This document shows, piece after piece, positions 50,949 through 63,300 of a stretch of 64,000 nucleotides of DNA (position 1 is its first letter; every line of letters begins with the position of its first letter). The stretch spans positions 555,816 to 619,815 of the forward strand of contig VXAA01002186.1 in the NCBI GenBank assembly GCA_013399115.1, written 5' to 3'. The notes under the pieces are model-generated. The model saw nothing but the letters and a program-made list of their open reading frames with translations, was not told where the DNA came from and made no database searches. The stretch is from Anseranas semipalmata (taxonomy: Eukaryota; Chordata; Aves; Anseriformes; Anseranatidae). Both the position numbers and the translations under genes were made by a program.

Positions 50949-51714
50949 TGGGATGCTGTACTCCTACCCCACGCCCACCCCACCCCACGCTTAGGGAGAG
51001 CATACGCCCTAAGCAGATAACCATCAATGGCAGTTGTGAAGGATGTGTCCATTCGTGATGGCTGTATCTTGGATTTGAGGGAGACAGAAGACAAATAGCC
51101 AAGGGCTAGTTTGAGCAATGCACCCACACCCACAGAGTGCTGGCCAAATTTGGAAGAAAGCCCAACTCAAGCCAAATTTGCAAGAAAACTAACATCTTTA
51201 TGCAAATGTGACTATAAGTTAATCATCTTACCCCACAAATAGCGAGCAGCCCAAGAGCCCTTTGAGCTCTCCTAACATGACAGTGGGCTGCATGCCAGGA
51301 CCTCCCCTCGGGCAGGGACACCTCCCAAGGTTACTTCTGCAGATTAAGAGGACCCTTATTGCTACAGATAGTCAGTAAGCAAACTGGGAAAGTAGTAGCA
51401 TGCTAACATGCTGTAATGGTGCTTTGTGATCACACTTTATAATTGTAGCCAAGTAGCATAAAGGATTTGCGTAATGCATATAATCCTTTAGACATAAACT
51501 GTTGACCAAGTCTGGGACTAGGAGTGGATTCAGCTGCACCTAGGCTCCTTACCTCTTCACTTCAAGGAGTTTAGAAAGCAAGGGGTTCAACTCTGAACCT
51601 CGTGACTCAATGGGAGGGTTTCCTTGATGTAATGTTGCCTAACCCAGTTTCTTACATAGTCTCTATGTAGTTATAATGTCTTTCATTTAGTGTCTTTGAG
51701 TTGTATATAGCATC

Positions 51715-51724
51715 TTTTATATAG
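51715..51724 (+). promoter_or_regulatory. TATA-like box of the solo LTR
   Basis: TTTTATATAG about 90 bases before the AATAAA signal, in the position expected for the U3 promoter of an LTR. Its activity is unknown. Confidence 0.45.
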
Positions 51725-51812
51725 TGTGCAATTAAGTGCATCTTCCAATTATAATCAGGTCTACCTTACCATCATTGAATCTTTGTTATTAAGACACGTA
51801 AGCTTTGTTATC

Positions 51813-51818
51813 AATAAA
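51813..51818 (+). terminator. Polyadenylation signal of the solo LTR
   Basis: AATAAA, followed within about 40 bases by T-rich sequence, as expected for the R/U5 boundary of an LTR. It lies 68 bases before the LTR end. Confidence 0.6.
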
Positions 51819-51886
51819 TCATATTGCTGCTTCTCTCTTCCGAGTGAAGCGTGTATCATTCCTCTTTCCTTTTTCCACCCAAAACA

Positions 51887-52034
51887 TCCATCCATCAAAT
51901 TGATGTCTCTTCATTTTAGAGACAAGGATGTCATGTGGAACAGTATCAAATGCTTAGCACAAGTCCAGGTAGATGATGTCAGTTGTTCTTCCCTTATCCA
52001 TTACTGCAAGAAAAAACCCCGCTGTAACCCTGAA
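51887..52034 (-). mobile_element. CR1 fragment, part 2 (after the LTR)
   Basis: Continuation of the CR1 at 50427-50948, beginning with the right target-duplication copy TCCAT. On the minus strand it encodes the reverse-transcriptase motif A region (TDIIYLDLC, stop, AFDTVPHDILVSK); the in-frame stop shows the element is dead. It is truncated at about 52034. Together the two parts span motifs A to C of a single CR1. Confidence 0.88.
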
Positions 52035-53052
52035 GTAAAAAATTCTTTTACTTTTCCTCTTTCATATGATAGAACTAGAATTATGTGGGATATTTAGACT
52101 ACCTTTGCTTTTGATAGCAGAAGTGGTGTTTCCTTTTGCCTGAAAGAATACAGTGGGTCTTTTCACTCATTAGCCACGTATACTTTTGTCTTTATCCTTT
52201 CTGAAATCGTATAGCAGAAGATTCTCGCTAATACGATGCCAAGACATACACGATGTTTGTAAAAAGAAATCCAATGTCCCAGAGTAAGATTATGTTAGTC
52301 CATGAAGTGCTCTGAAAAGGCATGGCCTGGTGGAACATCTGATTCTTTCTTACATCAGTCACTTTCTGAACACTGCAAGGTGGAATTTATTGCCCATAAC
52401 AAAGAATGGGCAACAAGACTGTCTCCTAAAAAGTCTATGTACTCATTTCTCACCCAGAAAAAGCACGAATTATAGGATTTATAGTTTATTGCCCCTCACT
52501 CAGCTTTAAACAGGGGGAAAAGGTTGATATTCATGTTAGGAATATTTCAGAGGGGCTAATTCTTACCACGCTTTCAGAGTTGAAAAGACTCTCCTTTGCT
52601 CAGAAGTTGCATGTTAAAGTTTTCCATAAAACCCTCCATTTATCTTCCTACAGCTGTTGGTAAGAGAACAACAGATGGTTTTCCATAGGAGATGACACTG
52701 GAGCCAGGAAGAATTGCTGACATCACCCAAGACAGACAGGGAGCCTGGCCCGAATGACATGGAGAGCCTTGGAGATGGCAGGACCTCCTGCCATGACTTG
52801 AGAGCTGATGTAGGCCAAAAGGTACTAGCAGAATGTTTCTTGTTTCATTTCTTAGTTTGCAGAACGATTTTTTCCCCATGTGAATAACCTTCTCTATGAA
52901 TGTATGTGCTGTGGGGTTCTGCTGTAAAAAAAAAGGCAGGGTAAATAAGGTATTAATCATAATTTGCACTGTTTATTTTTTTCCCAAAGTCTTTGACCAG
53001 ATGAAAATCATGCAGGGCTTTTCTGAAGTTGATAAATGAACTACAACTCAGT
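52035..53052. other. AT-rich DNA, no supported gene
   Basis: No gene or element seen between the CR1/LTR cluster and the duplicated block. Confidence 0.5.
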
Positions 53053-53704
53053 AAAAAAAAAATATATATATATATGCAAAAAGCAATGAGTGTCTAAATC
53101 ATTAAGGGAGGCATTATCATCATGATAGACTTCCATACAAAGGAGAAATATTTTTAACGATATTTTCTTACCATGATGAGCTGCAGTTTTGGTACTCTCA
53201 CCACATACTCACTACAACTGCTCCATAACAACTTCTAAGAACTTTCTTCTCTATTAGTGGAATTGATCCATGTAGCTGGAAAATATTTTTTATCTAGAAC
53301 ATTTTTCACAAAAAAAAATATAATTTGGTTCAGCTGAAAAATTTTGTGGATATATGCTGTGGTCAGTCAAGCTTTTTCATTTTAAAGAAACAAACCAAAG
53401 ATACTCTGTTAAAAACTTTTCTTTCTAATGCAAATTTTGTACCAAATGTTAACTTTTCTAGAAGTTCAAACCTGAAAAAAATCCATTTATCTTTGGGGTG
53501 CATTAAGCAGTTTTCTCGATCTTAAACACTGCTTTTCGAGTAGTTTTGGAGCAACCATCAAAACTAATAGCTGGCTGTTTGCAGATCTCAACTCACAGGC
53601 ACTGGCAAAGTTGCTACTAATATCTCAGTAATGCTAATTACTTGAAGAAATGGAGATTAAGAAACAGAGGCAGTCATTGCGGCATCTTCCTTCCAAAGCT
53701 GCAG

Positions 53705-53906
53705 GGAGCTAAAATGTTTTCCTGGTTTTGCAAGCTGAGTAACAGAGATGATGGGAAAGAAAATGGCTTGCTCACGCTCATTGAGCAAGTGGCAAAGTCA
53801 GGCATGCAGCCTGATGTATGGACGTGGTGTACAGACCTGGCGTGTAGCTCAGAAGAAAGCAGCAATGAGACTGAGACTGTACACCTGCAGAAGCCCCAGC
53901 CCACAG
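53705..53906 (+). other. Exon-like segment with good donor, identity unknown
   Basis: On the plus strand an acceptor (CTTCCTTCCAAAGCTGCAG|GGAGC) and a good donor (CCCACAG|GTGAAAC) bound 202 bases. The frame is open, with an internal ATG in fair context (CTAAAATGTTT). The translation starts GAKMFSWFCKLSNRDDGKEN, continues LIEQVAKSGMQPDVWTWC, and ends in a Ser/Glu/Thr-rich part. About four CpG dinucleotides are kept. The frame stays open on both sides of the proposed splice sites. I do not recognise the protein. An identical copy lies at 56646-56847. Confidence 0.27.
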
Positions 53907-54447
53907 GTGAAACTCAGCACCATTTTTCTCTCTTTTTCTATTGCTTGAAGCAGCCTTCCTCCCTCTCTGCTCCAGGGGGAAGCTAGATGCATGCAGCTAG
54001 CTCTGAATAAGTTGTGAGGAGTTCACAATACCAAAAATAGCATTGTGTATAGACAGTAGCTGTGTCTCAGAAGTAGCATAGCTCTGCTTGCGTGGCATAA
54101 TGCATGCTATAGTTAGCACTGCTTAGTCGGCTAATTAGCCCAGTGAAGGTCCTGCACCAGCACTTGCATATTATTTCCCACTGCAGAGTTAGCTCAGCTG
54201 TGCTATCTCCACATAGTACATCCCTGTCCAGTAAAACAGCTGGATTCCTGGTATGTCAGTATGGTGATGATCAAGGAGATAAACAAGCAATATATGTATA
54301 TGTATACGTATGCATGTCTCTTTGATTTGACCCGCATTTCTCCTAAGTAGATTGAGTGAAAGAAGAAATTCTGTCCTTAGATTACATCTCAGGGTAACAT
54401 ATTCGGTGAATATTTTACTTTACATACATCAGAATGTATACTTGTAC

Positions 54448-54491
54448 ATAATAATAATAATAACAATAATAATAATAATAATAATAATAAT
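54448..54491. repeat. (AAT)n microsatellite, copy 1
   Basis: About 44 bases of ATA/AAT repeats with one C interruption. The same length and the same interruption occur in the second copy. Confidence 0.95.
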
Positions 54492-55379
54492 GTTATCATA
54501 GCTTCAGAAACTTAAATTGTTACTTTTCAGCATACTTTCAAAGTTTAAAACCAATTACTGCATTGTAAATCACTCCTCACAGCAGAAAGTATAGAATATT
54601 AGAAAGAATTTTTATATAATATGATAGAAAAAAAACTGAAGTGGAATTGTTGAACCTTTCCAAAATATAATAATCTGATACCTTTAACTTAGGAAATTAA
54701 TTCAAATATGACCATGTTATTATGTGCTTTTGGCACTTCATTTGCTAAAATAGCCAGTGATAGCGATCCTAAATATTACCTAGTAATATTTAAGTAAAAT
54801 AATAATAAAAAGTAGACTTTTTTCTCCTTTAGCAACGGCTACTTTATACAGAATAATTATTAATAAAGGAACTTGTGAACTTGTAGAGTATTCTGATACA
54901 TTTTTTTACTTGAAAATAGGACTAAAAACTGCCTAATATGACACAATTTTTATTAATTAATGCAGATAGCTGACTTCTCACTTGAAACTTGTGAACAGTG
55001 AGGATGAAATTATGATAAATAAAATATAAAAATATTCACCCAGAGGACCCCAAATAACATTGTTAGGTGTTTAGAAAAGCTGATGGATTCAATGCTTATG
55101 AATTGGAGAAGGCCCATTTCCCCCCAGCCTTATCCTTAGTGAAGTGATTTATTTCTGGCATAAATAGGGTTTTAATTGTTACTTCTCATTTGGCAGATTT
55201 GTTACTCGATTTGTAGAAGTGCATTTTACTACAAAAAGTGAAAGGCAACAAAGAACTGAGCTCAGGCTCTGCTCTGCAACAATGATAGGCAAGAACAAAG
55301 GTATCTGCATTCCTCCAGCAAAGGTTAAGGATATTTCTATTACTGACATTGAGCAAAAAGAAGAAATCATTTCCTGCAC

Positions 55380-55993
55380 ACCTCTCCAAGAGCACAATGC
55401 AGTGAAAGTCAGCTAACAATCAGATCTTCTGCTCTGACCACAGATGCTGCATTCTGTAGTTGACTTCAAATTATTTTATCAGCTACTGAAACAAACTGAT
55501 ATATTATATAACCTTGTTAAAATTCAGGAAGTTTTCAATTTTAGTTCCAGTTTGGTTCTAGTTCAGGAAGATAATAAAATTATGTGTAGCGAGGATGCAA
55601 ATATGAAGTTTGGAATTTAGTCTGGACATTGTTCTAAAAAATCCCATATATATCTTGCACTTAAAAACAGGACTTTGGTACCCCTGCTGTAGACAAAAAG
55701 ATAGCTTAGCTTGAGATCTCATGCAGGTAACTCCTTCCGCAACTGGATGCAAGTCTATTGTGTGGGTCACTGCCTCAGAGAACAAAGCATTGCTTCAATT
55801 TTATCCGCAGTTTCCAAATCTTCAGAATCTCCAATCCTGGTGTAAATTAGACTCTGTATTATGCAATCAAAATCTGACAGACAGAATAAGTAAAGCTGCA
55901 GGACCATCTATATATACCATCTATACTTTCAGTATAGATAGTGCAAAGAAGAAGCAATACATGTTTTTTTTTTTTTTTTTTGGGGGGGGGGAA
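55380..55993. other. Spacer between the duplicated copies
   Basis: 614 bases present once, between copy 1 and copy 2. It ends in a run of 18 T, 10 G and the first 2 of 12 A (55964-55993). No gene seen. Confidence 0.7.
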
Positions 55994-56003
55994 AAAAAAA
56001 AAA
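55964..56003. repeat. T18-G10-A12 homopolymer junction
   Basis: Eighteen T, then ten G, then twelve A, running straight into the start of copy 2. Poly-G adjoining poly-T at a copy boundary is unusual for genomic DNA and suggests a sequencing or joining artefact. Confidence 0.9.
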
Positions 56004-56645
56004 TATATATATATATGCAAAAAGCAATGAGTGTCTAAATCATTAAGGGAGGCATTATCATCATGATAGACTTCCATACAAAGGAGAAATATTTTTAACG
56101 ATATTTTCTTACCATGATGAGCTGCAGTTTTGGTACTCTCACCACATACTCACTACAACTGCTCCATAACAACTTCTAAGAACTTTCTTCTCTATTAGTG
56201 GAATTGATCCATGTAGCTGGAAAATATTTTTTATCTAGAACATTTTTCACAAAAAAAAATATAATTTGGTTCAGCTGAAAAATTTTGTGGATATATGCTG
56301 TGGTCAGTCAAGCTTTTTCATTTTAAAGAAACAAACCAAAGATACTCTGTTAAAAACTTTTCTTTCTAATGCAAATTTTGTACCAAATGTTAACTTTTCT
56401 AGAAGTTCAAACCTGAAAAAAATCCATTTATCTTTGGGGTGCATTAAGCAGTTTTCTCGATCTTAAACACTGCTTTTCGAGTAGTTTTGGAGCAACCATC
56501 AAAACTAATAGCTGGCTGTTTGCAGATCTCAACTCACAGGCACTGGCAAAGTTGCTACTAATATCTCAGTAATGCTAATTACTTGAAGAAATGGAGATTA
56601 AGAAACAGAGGCAGTCATTGCGGCATCTTCCTTCCAAAGCTGCAG

Positions 56646-56847
56646 GGAGCTAAAATGTTTTCCTGGTTTTGCAAGCTGAGTAACAGAGATGATGGGAAAG
56701 AAAATGGCTTGCTCACGCTCATTGAGCAAGTGGCAAAGTCAGGCATGCAGCCTGATGTATGGACGTGGTGTACAGACCTGGCGTGTAGCTCAGAAGAAAG
56801 CAGCAATGAGACTGAGACTGTACACCTGCAGAAGCCCCAGCCCACAG
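56646..56847 (+). other. Second copy of the exon-like segment 53705-53906
   Basis: Identical to 53705-53906 as far as I can see, with the same acceptor, frame and donor. If the block is a false duplication, only one of the two exists in the bird. Confidence 0.27.
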
Positions 56848-57388
56848 GTGAAACTCAGCACCATTTTTCTCTCTTTTTCTATTGCTTGAAGCAGCCTTCC
56901 TCCCTCTCTGCTCCAGGGGGAAGCTAGATGCATGCAGCTAGCTCTGAATAAGTTGTGAGGAGTTCACAATACCAAAAATAGCATTGTGTATAGACAGTAG
57001 CTGTGTCTCAGAAGTAGCATAGCTCTGCTTGCGTGGCATAATGCATGCTATAGTTAGCACTGCTTAGTCGGCTAATTAGCCCAGTGAAGGTCCTGCACCA
57101 GCACTTGCATATTATTTCCCACTGCAGAGTTAGCTCAGCTGTGCTATCTCCACATAGTACATCCCTGTCCAGTAAAACAGCTGGATTCCTGGTATGTCAG
57201 TATGGTGATGATCAAGGAGATAAACAAGCAATATATGTATATGTATACGTATGCATGTCTCTTTGATTTGACCCGCATTTCTCCTAAGTAGATTGAGTGA
57301 AAGAAGAAATTCTGTCCTTAGATTACATCTCAGGGTAACATATTCGGTGAATATTTTACTTTACATACATCAGAATGTATACTTGTAC

Positions 57389-57432
57389 ATAATAATAATA
57401 ATAACAATAATAATAATAATAATAATAATAAT
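57389..57432. repeat. (AAT)n microsatellite, copy 2
   Basis: Same length and interruption as 54448-54491. Microsatellites normally drift quickly, so this identity points to a very recent or artefactual duplication. Confidence 0.95.
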
Positions 57433-58320
57433 GTTATCATAGCTTCAGAAACTTAAATTGTTACTTTTCAGCATACTTTCAAAGTTTAAAACCAATTACT
57501 GCATTGTAAATCACTCCTCACAGCAGAAAGTATAGAATATTAGAAAGAATTTTTATATAATATGATAGAAAAAAAACTGAAGTGGAATTGTTGAACCTTT
57601 CCAAAATATAATAATCTGATACCTTTAACTTAGGAAATTAATTCAAATATGACCATGTTATTATGTGCTTTTGGCACTTCATTTGCTAAAATAGCCAGTG
57701 ATAGCGATCCTAAATATTACCTAGTAATATTTAAGTAAAATAATAATAAAAAGTAGACTTTTTTCTCCTTTAGCAACGGCTACTTTATACAGAATAATTA
57801 TTAATAAAGGAACTTGTGAACTTGTAGAGTATTCTGATACATTTTTTTACTTGAAAATAGGACTAAAAACTGCCTAATATGACACAATTTTTATTAATTA
57901 ATGCAGATAGCTGACTTCTCACTTGAAACTTGTGAACAGTGAGGATGAAATTATGATAAATAAAATATAAAAATATTCACCCAGAGGACCCCAAATAACA
58001 TTGTTAGGTGTTTAGAAAAGCTGATGGATTCAATGCTTATGAATTGGAGAAGGCCCATTTCCCCCCAGCCTTATCCTTAGTGAAGTGATTTATTTCTGGC
58101 ATAAATAGGGTTTTAATTGTTACTTCTCATTTGGCAGATTTGTTACTCGATTTGTAGAAGTGCATTTTACTACAAAAAGTGAAAGGCAACAAAGAACTGA
58201 GCTCAGGCTCTGCTCTGCAACAATGATAGGCAAGAACAAAGGTATCTGCATTCCTCCAGCAAAGGTTAAGGATATTTCTATTACTGACATTGAGCAAAAA
58301 GAAGAAATCATTTCCTGCAC

Positions 58321-58321
58321 N
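58321..58321. other. Single undetermined base at the duplication edge
   Basis: A lone N exactly where copy 2 stops matching copy 1, probably marking a join between assembled pieces. The only other lone N is at 29271. Confidence 1.
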
Positions 58322-59928
58322 AAAATAGTATCTAAAGTTGATGATGCTCTGATGCACCTCTTATCCTATCCCTCAAAAAAGGCTGGAAGAAAAACAAGAC
58401 TGCACCTGCATGGACCTCCACAGGTCCATCCGGACAGCTCTCCACTTCAGTATTGTTCTCGTTGCCTTACATGGCGGAGGACAAACAGACCTCACCCTTT
58501 GATCCTGCTGCATATGACCCACCACAATAACACAGGGCCACTATTTGCCACAAGAATTTCTCTGCTGATTCTGAACAGAGCCCAGCTGCATGTCAGTCCT
58601 CCTGTGTGGTGCAGCCATCTGAGCCTCTGCTACCTTGCTTGGAAGGGCAGATTCCATTTTTTTTTTTTTTTTTTTTGGGGGGGGGGGGTAAAAGAATAAC
58701 TCCAAACCCAAGAATTTAATTGCTGTTTAAAAATCAATGTCTCACTAAATTGTAGTATCTCCCATAATTGTGAAGGAGGTTCATAAAAGTTGAAATTATT
58801 TATAACGTCAGTTTTACAAAAACAAAAACAGAAAGTTGATGATAATTTATTATGAGCCACTTAGTAAGCTAAAGAGTACTACTATTCATAATAAAAAATA
58901 TAGAACTGGAATATAAAACAGCTGGCATTTCAAAGCTCAGATCAAAAATGGATCAGCAGGCTTTATGATACTGAAGGAAGGCTCTTCTGAACTCTTTTCA
59001 AAGATGAGATCATAACCTTTAGTTTCTGAGCAGAGGAAGAAAATAGACAAAAAAAAAAAAGGAAAAAAACAGACAAGAAGACAAGTAAAACATTCAGGTT
59101 AATCTTTCATTTCCTATGAATGAAATATAGAAATTTTATCAGCTTTCAATGTTCAGCATCTCAGTGAAAGTGAAAAAACAAATGGCAGAATAGTAATCTT
59201 TACTGGTACCCCAAATTCCTCCTTCCCTGTTTTTGCAAACGATTAAGTGTTGACTTATTTCCTAATATATTAAGCATAAGCCTATTTTTAACAATACAAA
59301 AACCTTGGGAATCTGATTTTAATTCCTAAAAAGGCAAGAACTTCAAAGTCCAACAAGGGTTCTTTCTGAAATAAGTGCCGCTATAGTTGTAGCCTATGTC
59401 AAAGCTCCTCAGTCCCTATACAAGCAATACCGTCAGCAGGATCTTGCTCCTAAGAAAATCAGAAACACTGATGTTACAGAAGCTTGTCCCATGTGGATGG
59501 ACCCGCTAGAGAAATGGGTAACTCCCAATAAACCCTGTCATTGCCAAGGTCCTCACAACCAACCATGGAAAAACACACAGCAGCAAAACCAGGATTTGTT
59601 TCACAATACATATTTAAAGATAACTTGCTAACAGGTTATTTCCAAGAGGTATAAACACATTTCTGAAATACACATGAAAGTAGGGCTTCATCCCTCTCGC
59701 TATACACAGAGCAATAATAGCAGCGTAAGAACTTTAGTTCCGGCAGCTTAGTATTTCTCCATATTTCTTTTTATGGTATATTCAAATATGGAAAAAAGTA
59801 TTTCTTATAAAATGAGGGGAAATGGAATAGACATGCTAGCTACATGTGATTAGATCAGTATTTTCAATAGAGATGTGATAACCAAAATTTTCACATACTT
59901 ATTACTTACATTTCCTAAGCGTATGAGA
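58322..59928. other. AT-rich DNA, no supported gene
   Basis: No gene or element seen. Contains the T20-G12 run at 58657-58688. Confidence 0.5.
58657..58688. repeat. T20-G12 homopolymer junction
   Basis: Twenty T followed by twelve G, 336 bases after the lone N. It has the same architecture as the run at 55964-55991. Confidence 0.9.
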
Positions 59929-60375
59929 AATCATAGAATCATAGAATCATAGCATCATTTAGGTTGGACTTTTCCTTCAAGATCATCAAGTCCAACCATC
60001 AACTTGACCTACTAAGTCCCATCACTAAACCATGTCCTTTAGTGCCATGTCCAGACATCTCTTAAATACCTTCAGGGATGGGGAATCCACCACTTCCCTG
60101 TGCAGCCTGTCCCACTGCTTGACCACCCTCTCTGTGAAGAAATTCTTCCTCACATCCAATCAAAACCTCCCTGGTGCAACTTAACACCATCTCCTAGCAT
60201 ACTATCACTTGTCACCTGAGAAAAGAGACCAACACTGTCCTTGCTGCAGCCTCCTTTCAAGTAGCTGCAGAGAGCAATGAGGTCTCCCCTCAGCCTCCTC
60301 TTCTCCAGACCAAACAACCCCAATTCTCTCAGTCACTCCTCGTGTCTTGTTATCTAGTCCCTTCACCAGCTTCTA
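59929..60375 (-). mobile_element. CR1 retrotransposon 3' fragment
   Basis: Minus-strand CR1. It opens with three inverted terminal octamers (ATCATAGA repeated from 59929). It continues through the 3' untranslated region (GATCATCAAGTCCAACCATC) and late coding region (GGGGAATCCACCACTTCCCT, GTCTCCCCTCAGCCTCCTCT). It ends near CCCTTCACCAGCTTC. It is 5'-truncated, with moderate divergence. Confidence 0.93.
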
Positions 60376-63300
60376 CCATAGCGTTCTACCACAGTGAGAC
60401 TGCTCAAATCAAGGAAGAAAGCCACATCACTCTTTTCCAAAAAATTGTGTAACCTCAAACATAACTTCTCTATGAAAAAAAATGCTCAGGATTGCTAGAA
60501 AATTCAGAATAAAGCTGACAGCAGCTGCAAGTTCATCTTTCTAAGTGTTGCAAACTAGCGTAACCTTAATTTATTTTTTCCCACATAGGAAAGATAACCA
60601 GTATTGCTTGAAAACTGGAGAAAAGAGGTCTGTTGTACAATACACATACTCCACTGCCTTCTGTAGGTCATACTCATCTATTTCTCCTAAGCCATTTGGT
60701 TTTTGTGATTTATTAGCTCATTTATTAGATTCCGTGAACTTCTAGGTAAAGAACTGATATTATACCAAGAAGGTGTAATCTCACCTGCCTAATGTTCAAG
60801 AGTTTACTTCAGTGCGTAAGCTCAAAGATCTCTATGCCAGGATCCAGGACAGAGTTTAGACACTGTCTTTATGTACATTTACCTCCAATAATAAAAGCAC
60901 AATGGCACTAACAAGCGCAACAATCAGTACCATCTCCTTGGTACTATGGTACTATATATGAGGACCATATGACTACTGTTACCTTACAGAAGACAGAATT
61001 TAAAATTGGAGTGGAAGAGTCACACACAAAGAGAATAAAATACATTGCTTTAGGAAAAAAAAAAAAAAAGCAAGAAAATTCTCCTTTTCTCTTGCAATTT
61101 TTAAGTACTTGTGAGAAGGGCAGTTTTTGGATATCCCTCCAGTCACAGCCATTCAGAGGAATGCTGCAATTCCTGATCAGGAAACCAGCAGGGTTTGCAC
61201 TGTCCTGAGATGTTGTCAACCTTCACAAGCTTTTCCTTGGGACATGAAGCTATGCAGTTCTACTTCTGGACTGGTGGCTGAATGCAGCAACTGCTGAAAG
61301 CACTACAGTAGATGCACAGTGTATCTACAGAACATACTGTAGATAGTTCTCACGTCTTGTGCAATGTACACAAAACACAGAAACAGCAAAATAAAGTTCT
61401 GAATGGGGTGCAAGAAAAAATCTTTTGAGCTCAACACTACTTTATAGGACATCACATGTAAAAAAAGAAATTAAGTCCAGTAAAACCCCTACTAGTGAGG
61501 ACCCTCCACTACTGTCAAGAAATATCCAGCCACAATGGATCTTCAAAGAAAATCATTAGAATGATTTCCTGATCATTTATCATCAGACTGTTCATTACCA
61601 ATACCACTATCATACTTTTTGCCATACCCACACAAATATCAAAGCTAACAAGAATTAAGTCTTTCTGAGGGACTCAGCTGCTTCCATAAATTTCATATTA
61701 ATTCCCTTTAAAATTTTGATATCAAATTTACCTTGCAATTCTTTCTTTTAAACTACAAGGTTTAATGACTTGTTGCCTACTATCGTGTATGACTTTTTCC
61801 AGAACAAAGTATGGTTATACTAATGTCACTGACTGCAAAGTATTGATCTTAATATCTATCCAGATGTGTGGAATACAAACGTATCAATTGTGTATCAATT
61901 AAAATTACACTGACTAGATAGTGCATAATGGGAAAGAAAAATCACGTTCATATACTAAGCTCTCTTTGTGCCAACACATTATCTTTATCCCATTAAAGAG
62001 CCTTTTGCCATCTGTACCATCTGTGATACCAGCTGGTACGTTGGTCCAAAAATATCTCTTCAATTATGGTATACTGATTAGTTTTTAGTATAGAATCAAT
62101 TGTAGCTTAACTGAATTATAAAAATAAATCTGTATTTTTTTTTTCATTTCTGTGATTTGATTTTGGTAATGTAAATTCAAAAACTTCCTGTTCTTTTCCT
62201 AAGGCTTGGATTTCATAATTTACTTCAAATAAAATAAAGTAAATTAGGAGTAAAGTGAGGATATCGGTTAAAAAAGTTACATATTGGGACCTCATTCGAA
62301 AACCATTTCTAGCAAAAATCAGCAAAGAAGCTACTACATTAAAACTTAACATTACAAAGCCAACAGAAGGGTGATATTTTGTTATTCTATATGAAAATTT
62401 ATCTTAGTACAGAGGCATTTTTATAAAGCAAATTGGGTGATTCCTACTACAATGAAACTTATGGCAAGATTCTTAATGATTTTAGCAGGACAAGATATAA
62501 TATTACACAAGTAACTGGACGATGTACATCCTTCCATACTCATCACACCTTTCACACTTTGTATCTTAGGGCCTAATCCTTTGATCAATCATTTTGGTTT
62601 ACTCCTACTTTTAGTCTGAACTACAAAACAAGTGCTGTGTTTTATGCTATAAATCCATCAAACTAGCAAATTTTTCTATATATATTATTTACATCGGAAG
62701 TATACAGCAGAAGAACTGTATTGTGTTCATAAATACTAAAAGCATCACTTCAGCTCCTTTCCACTTATACAGTATGGTGCAATCTTTTAATGGTACAATC
62801 ATGTGCTATCATTTGAACAGGAACTTGTTTTGATAATTTAATTCATGGATAGTACTTATTCACCAAATTCAAAACTTCACTCTTTCCACATCTTGTGCCC
62901 CAGTAATTTACTTGCAGAACATTTCTGAAAATCTGAATTCAAAATACAATTTTCTATGATGTTCATCAGTGTCTGAGTGCTCCACAAATATTGCTACATT
63001 TATGTTCACCACATCCCTGTGAGAGGAGAGGGTATTATCATACCTACTTAATGCAGAACAGAGGCACAGTGAGATTAAGATCAAAGGTATTGACTCATTT
63101 GGGCACTTGGCAGGAAATTCATGGAAGCTCATTCTCACATTGCTCACACAGCCTTTCATATATGTTCAAAGCCAAGTCAGTAATGCTGCAAGTGCTCAAT
63201 AGTCTGCAAATCAAACCGCAAGGATTCACTCAGAAAACAAGAAATACACAGTGCCAATCCCTAAAGTTTGTCTTAACTGATTCTTCAAATATCACATAGG

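Larger units (their letters stand above)
50949..51886 (+). mobile_element. Solo LTR of an endogenous retrovirus, inserted in CR1
   Basis: A 938-bp sequence starting TGGGATGCTG and ending CCAAAACA, flanked by identical 5-bp TCCAT repeats and inserted within a minus-strand CR1. The TG...CA ends and short target duplication are the marks of retroviral integration. A 5-bp duplication fits ERVL- or ERV1-type integrases rather than the usual 6 bp of ERVK. Internally there is a TATA-like TTTTATATAG at 51715-51724 and AATAAA at 51813-51818, which set the plus orientation. There is no internal viral region, primer-binding site or coding sequence, so a provirus has recombined between its two LTRs. From memory the ACCTCCCCTCGGGCAGGGAC block is typical of bird ERV LTRs; the exact family needs a library search. 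Confidence 0.88.
53053..55379 (+). repeat. 2,327-bp direct duplication, copy 1
   Basis: Matches 55994-58320 at a constant offset of 2,941 bases from end to end. The lines I compared are identical, including the length of an AAT microsatellite (54448-54491 and 57389-57432). Its left edge is a 10-base A run followed by (TA)n. It contains the exon-like segment at 53705-53906 and otherwise AT-rich sequence. Confidence 0.95.
55994..58320 (+). repeat. 2,327-bp direct duplication, copy 2
   Basis: Second copy of 53053-55379. It begins in the A run after T18-G10 and stops exactly one base before a lone N at 58321, at the point where copy 1 continues with ACCTCTCCAAG. No net indel exists between the copies. 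Confidence 0.95.
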
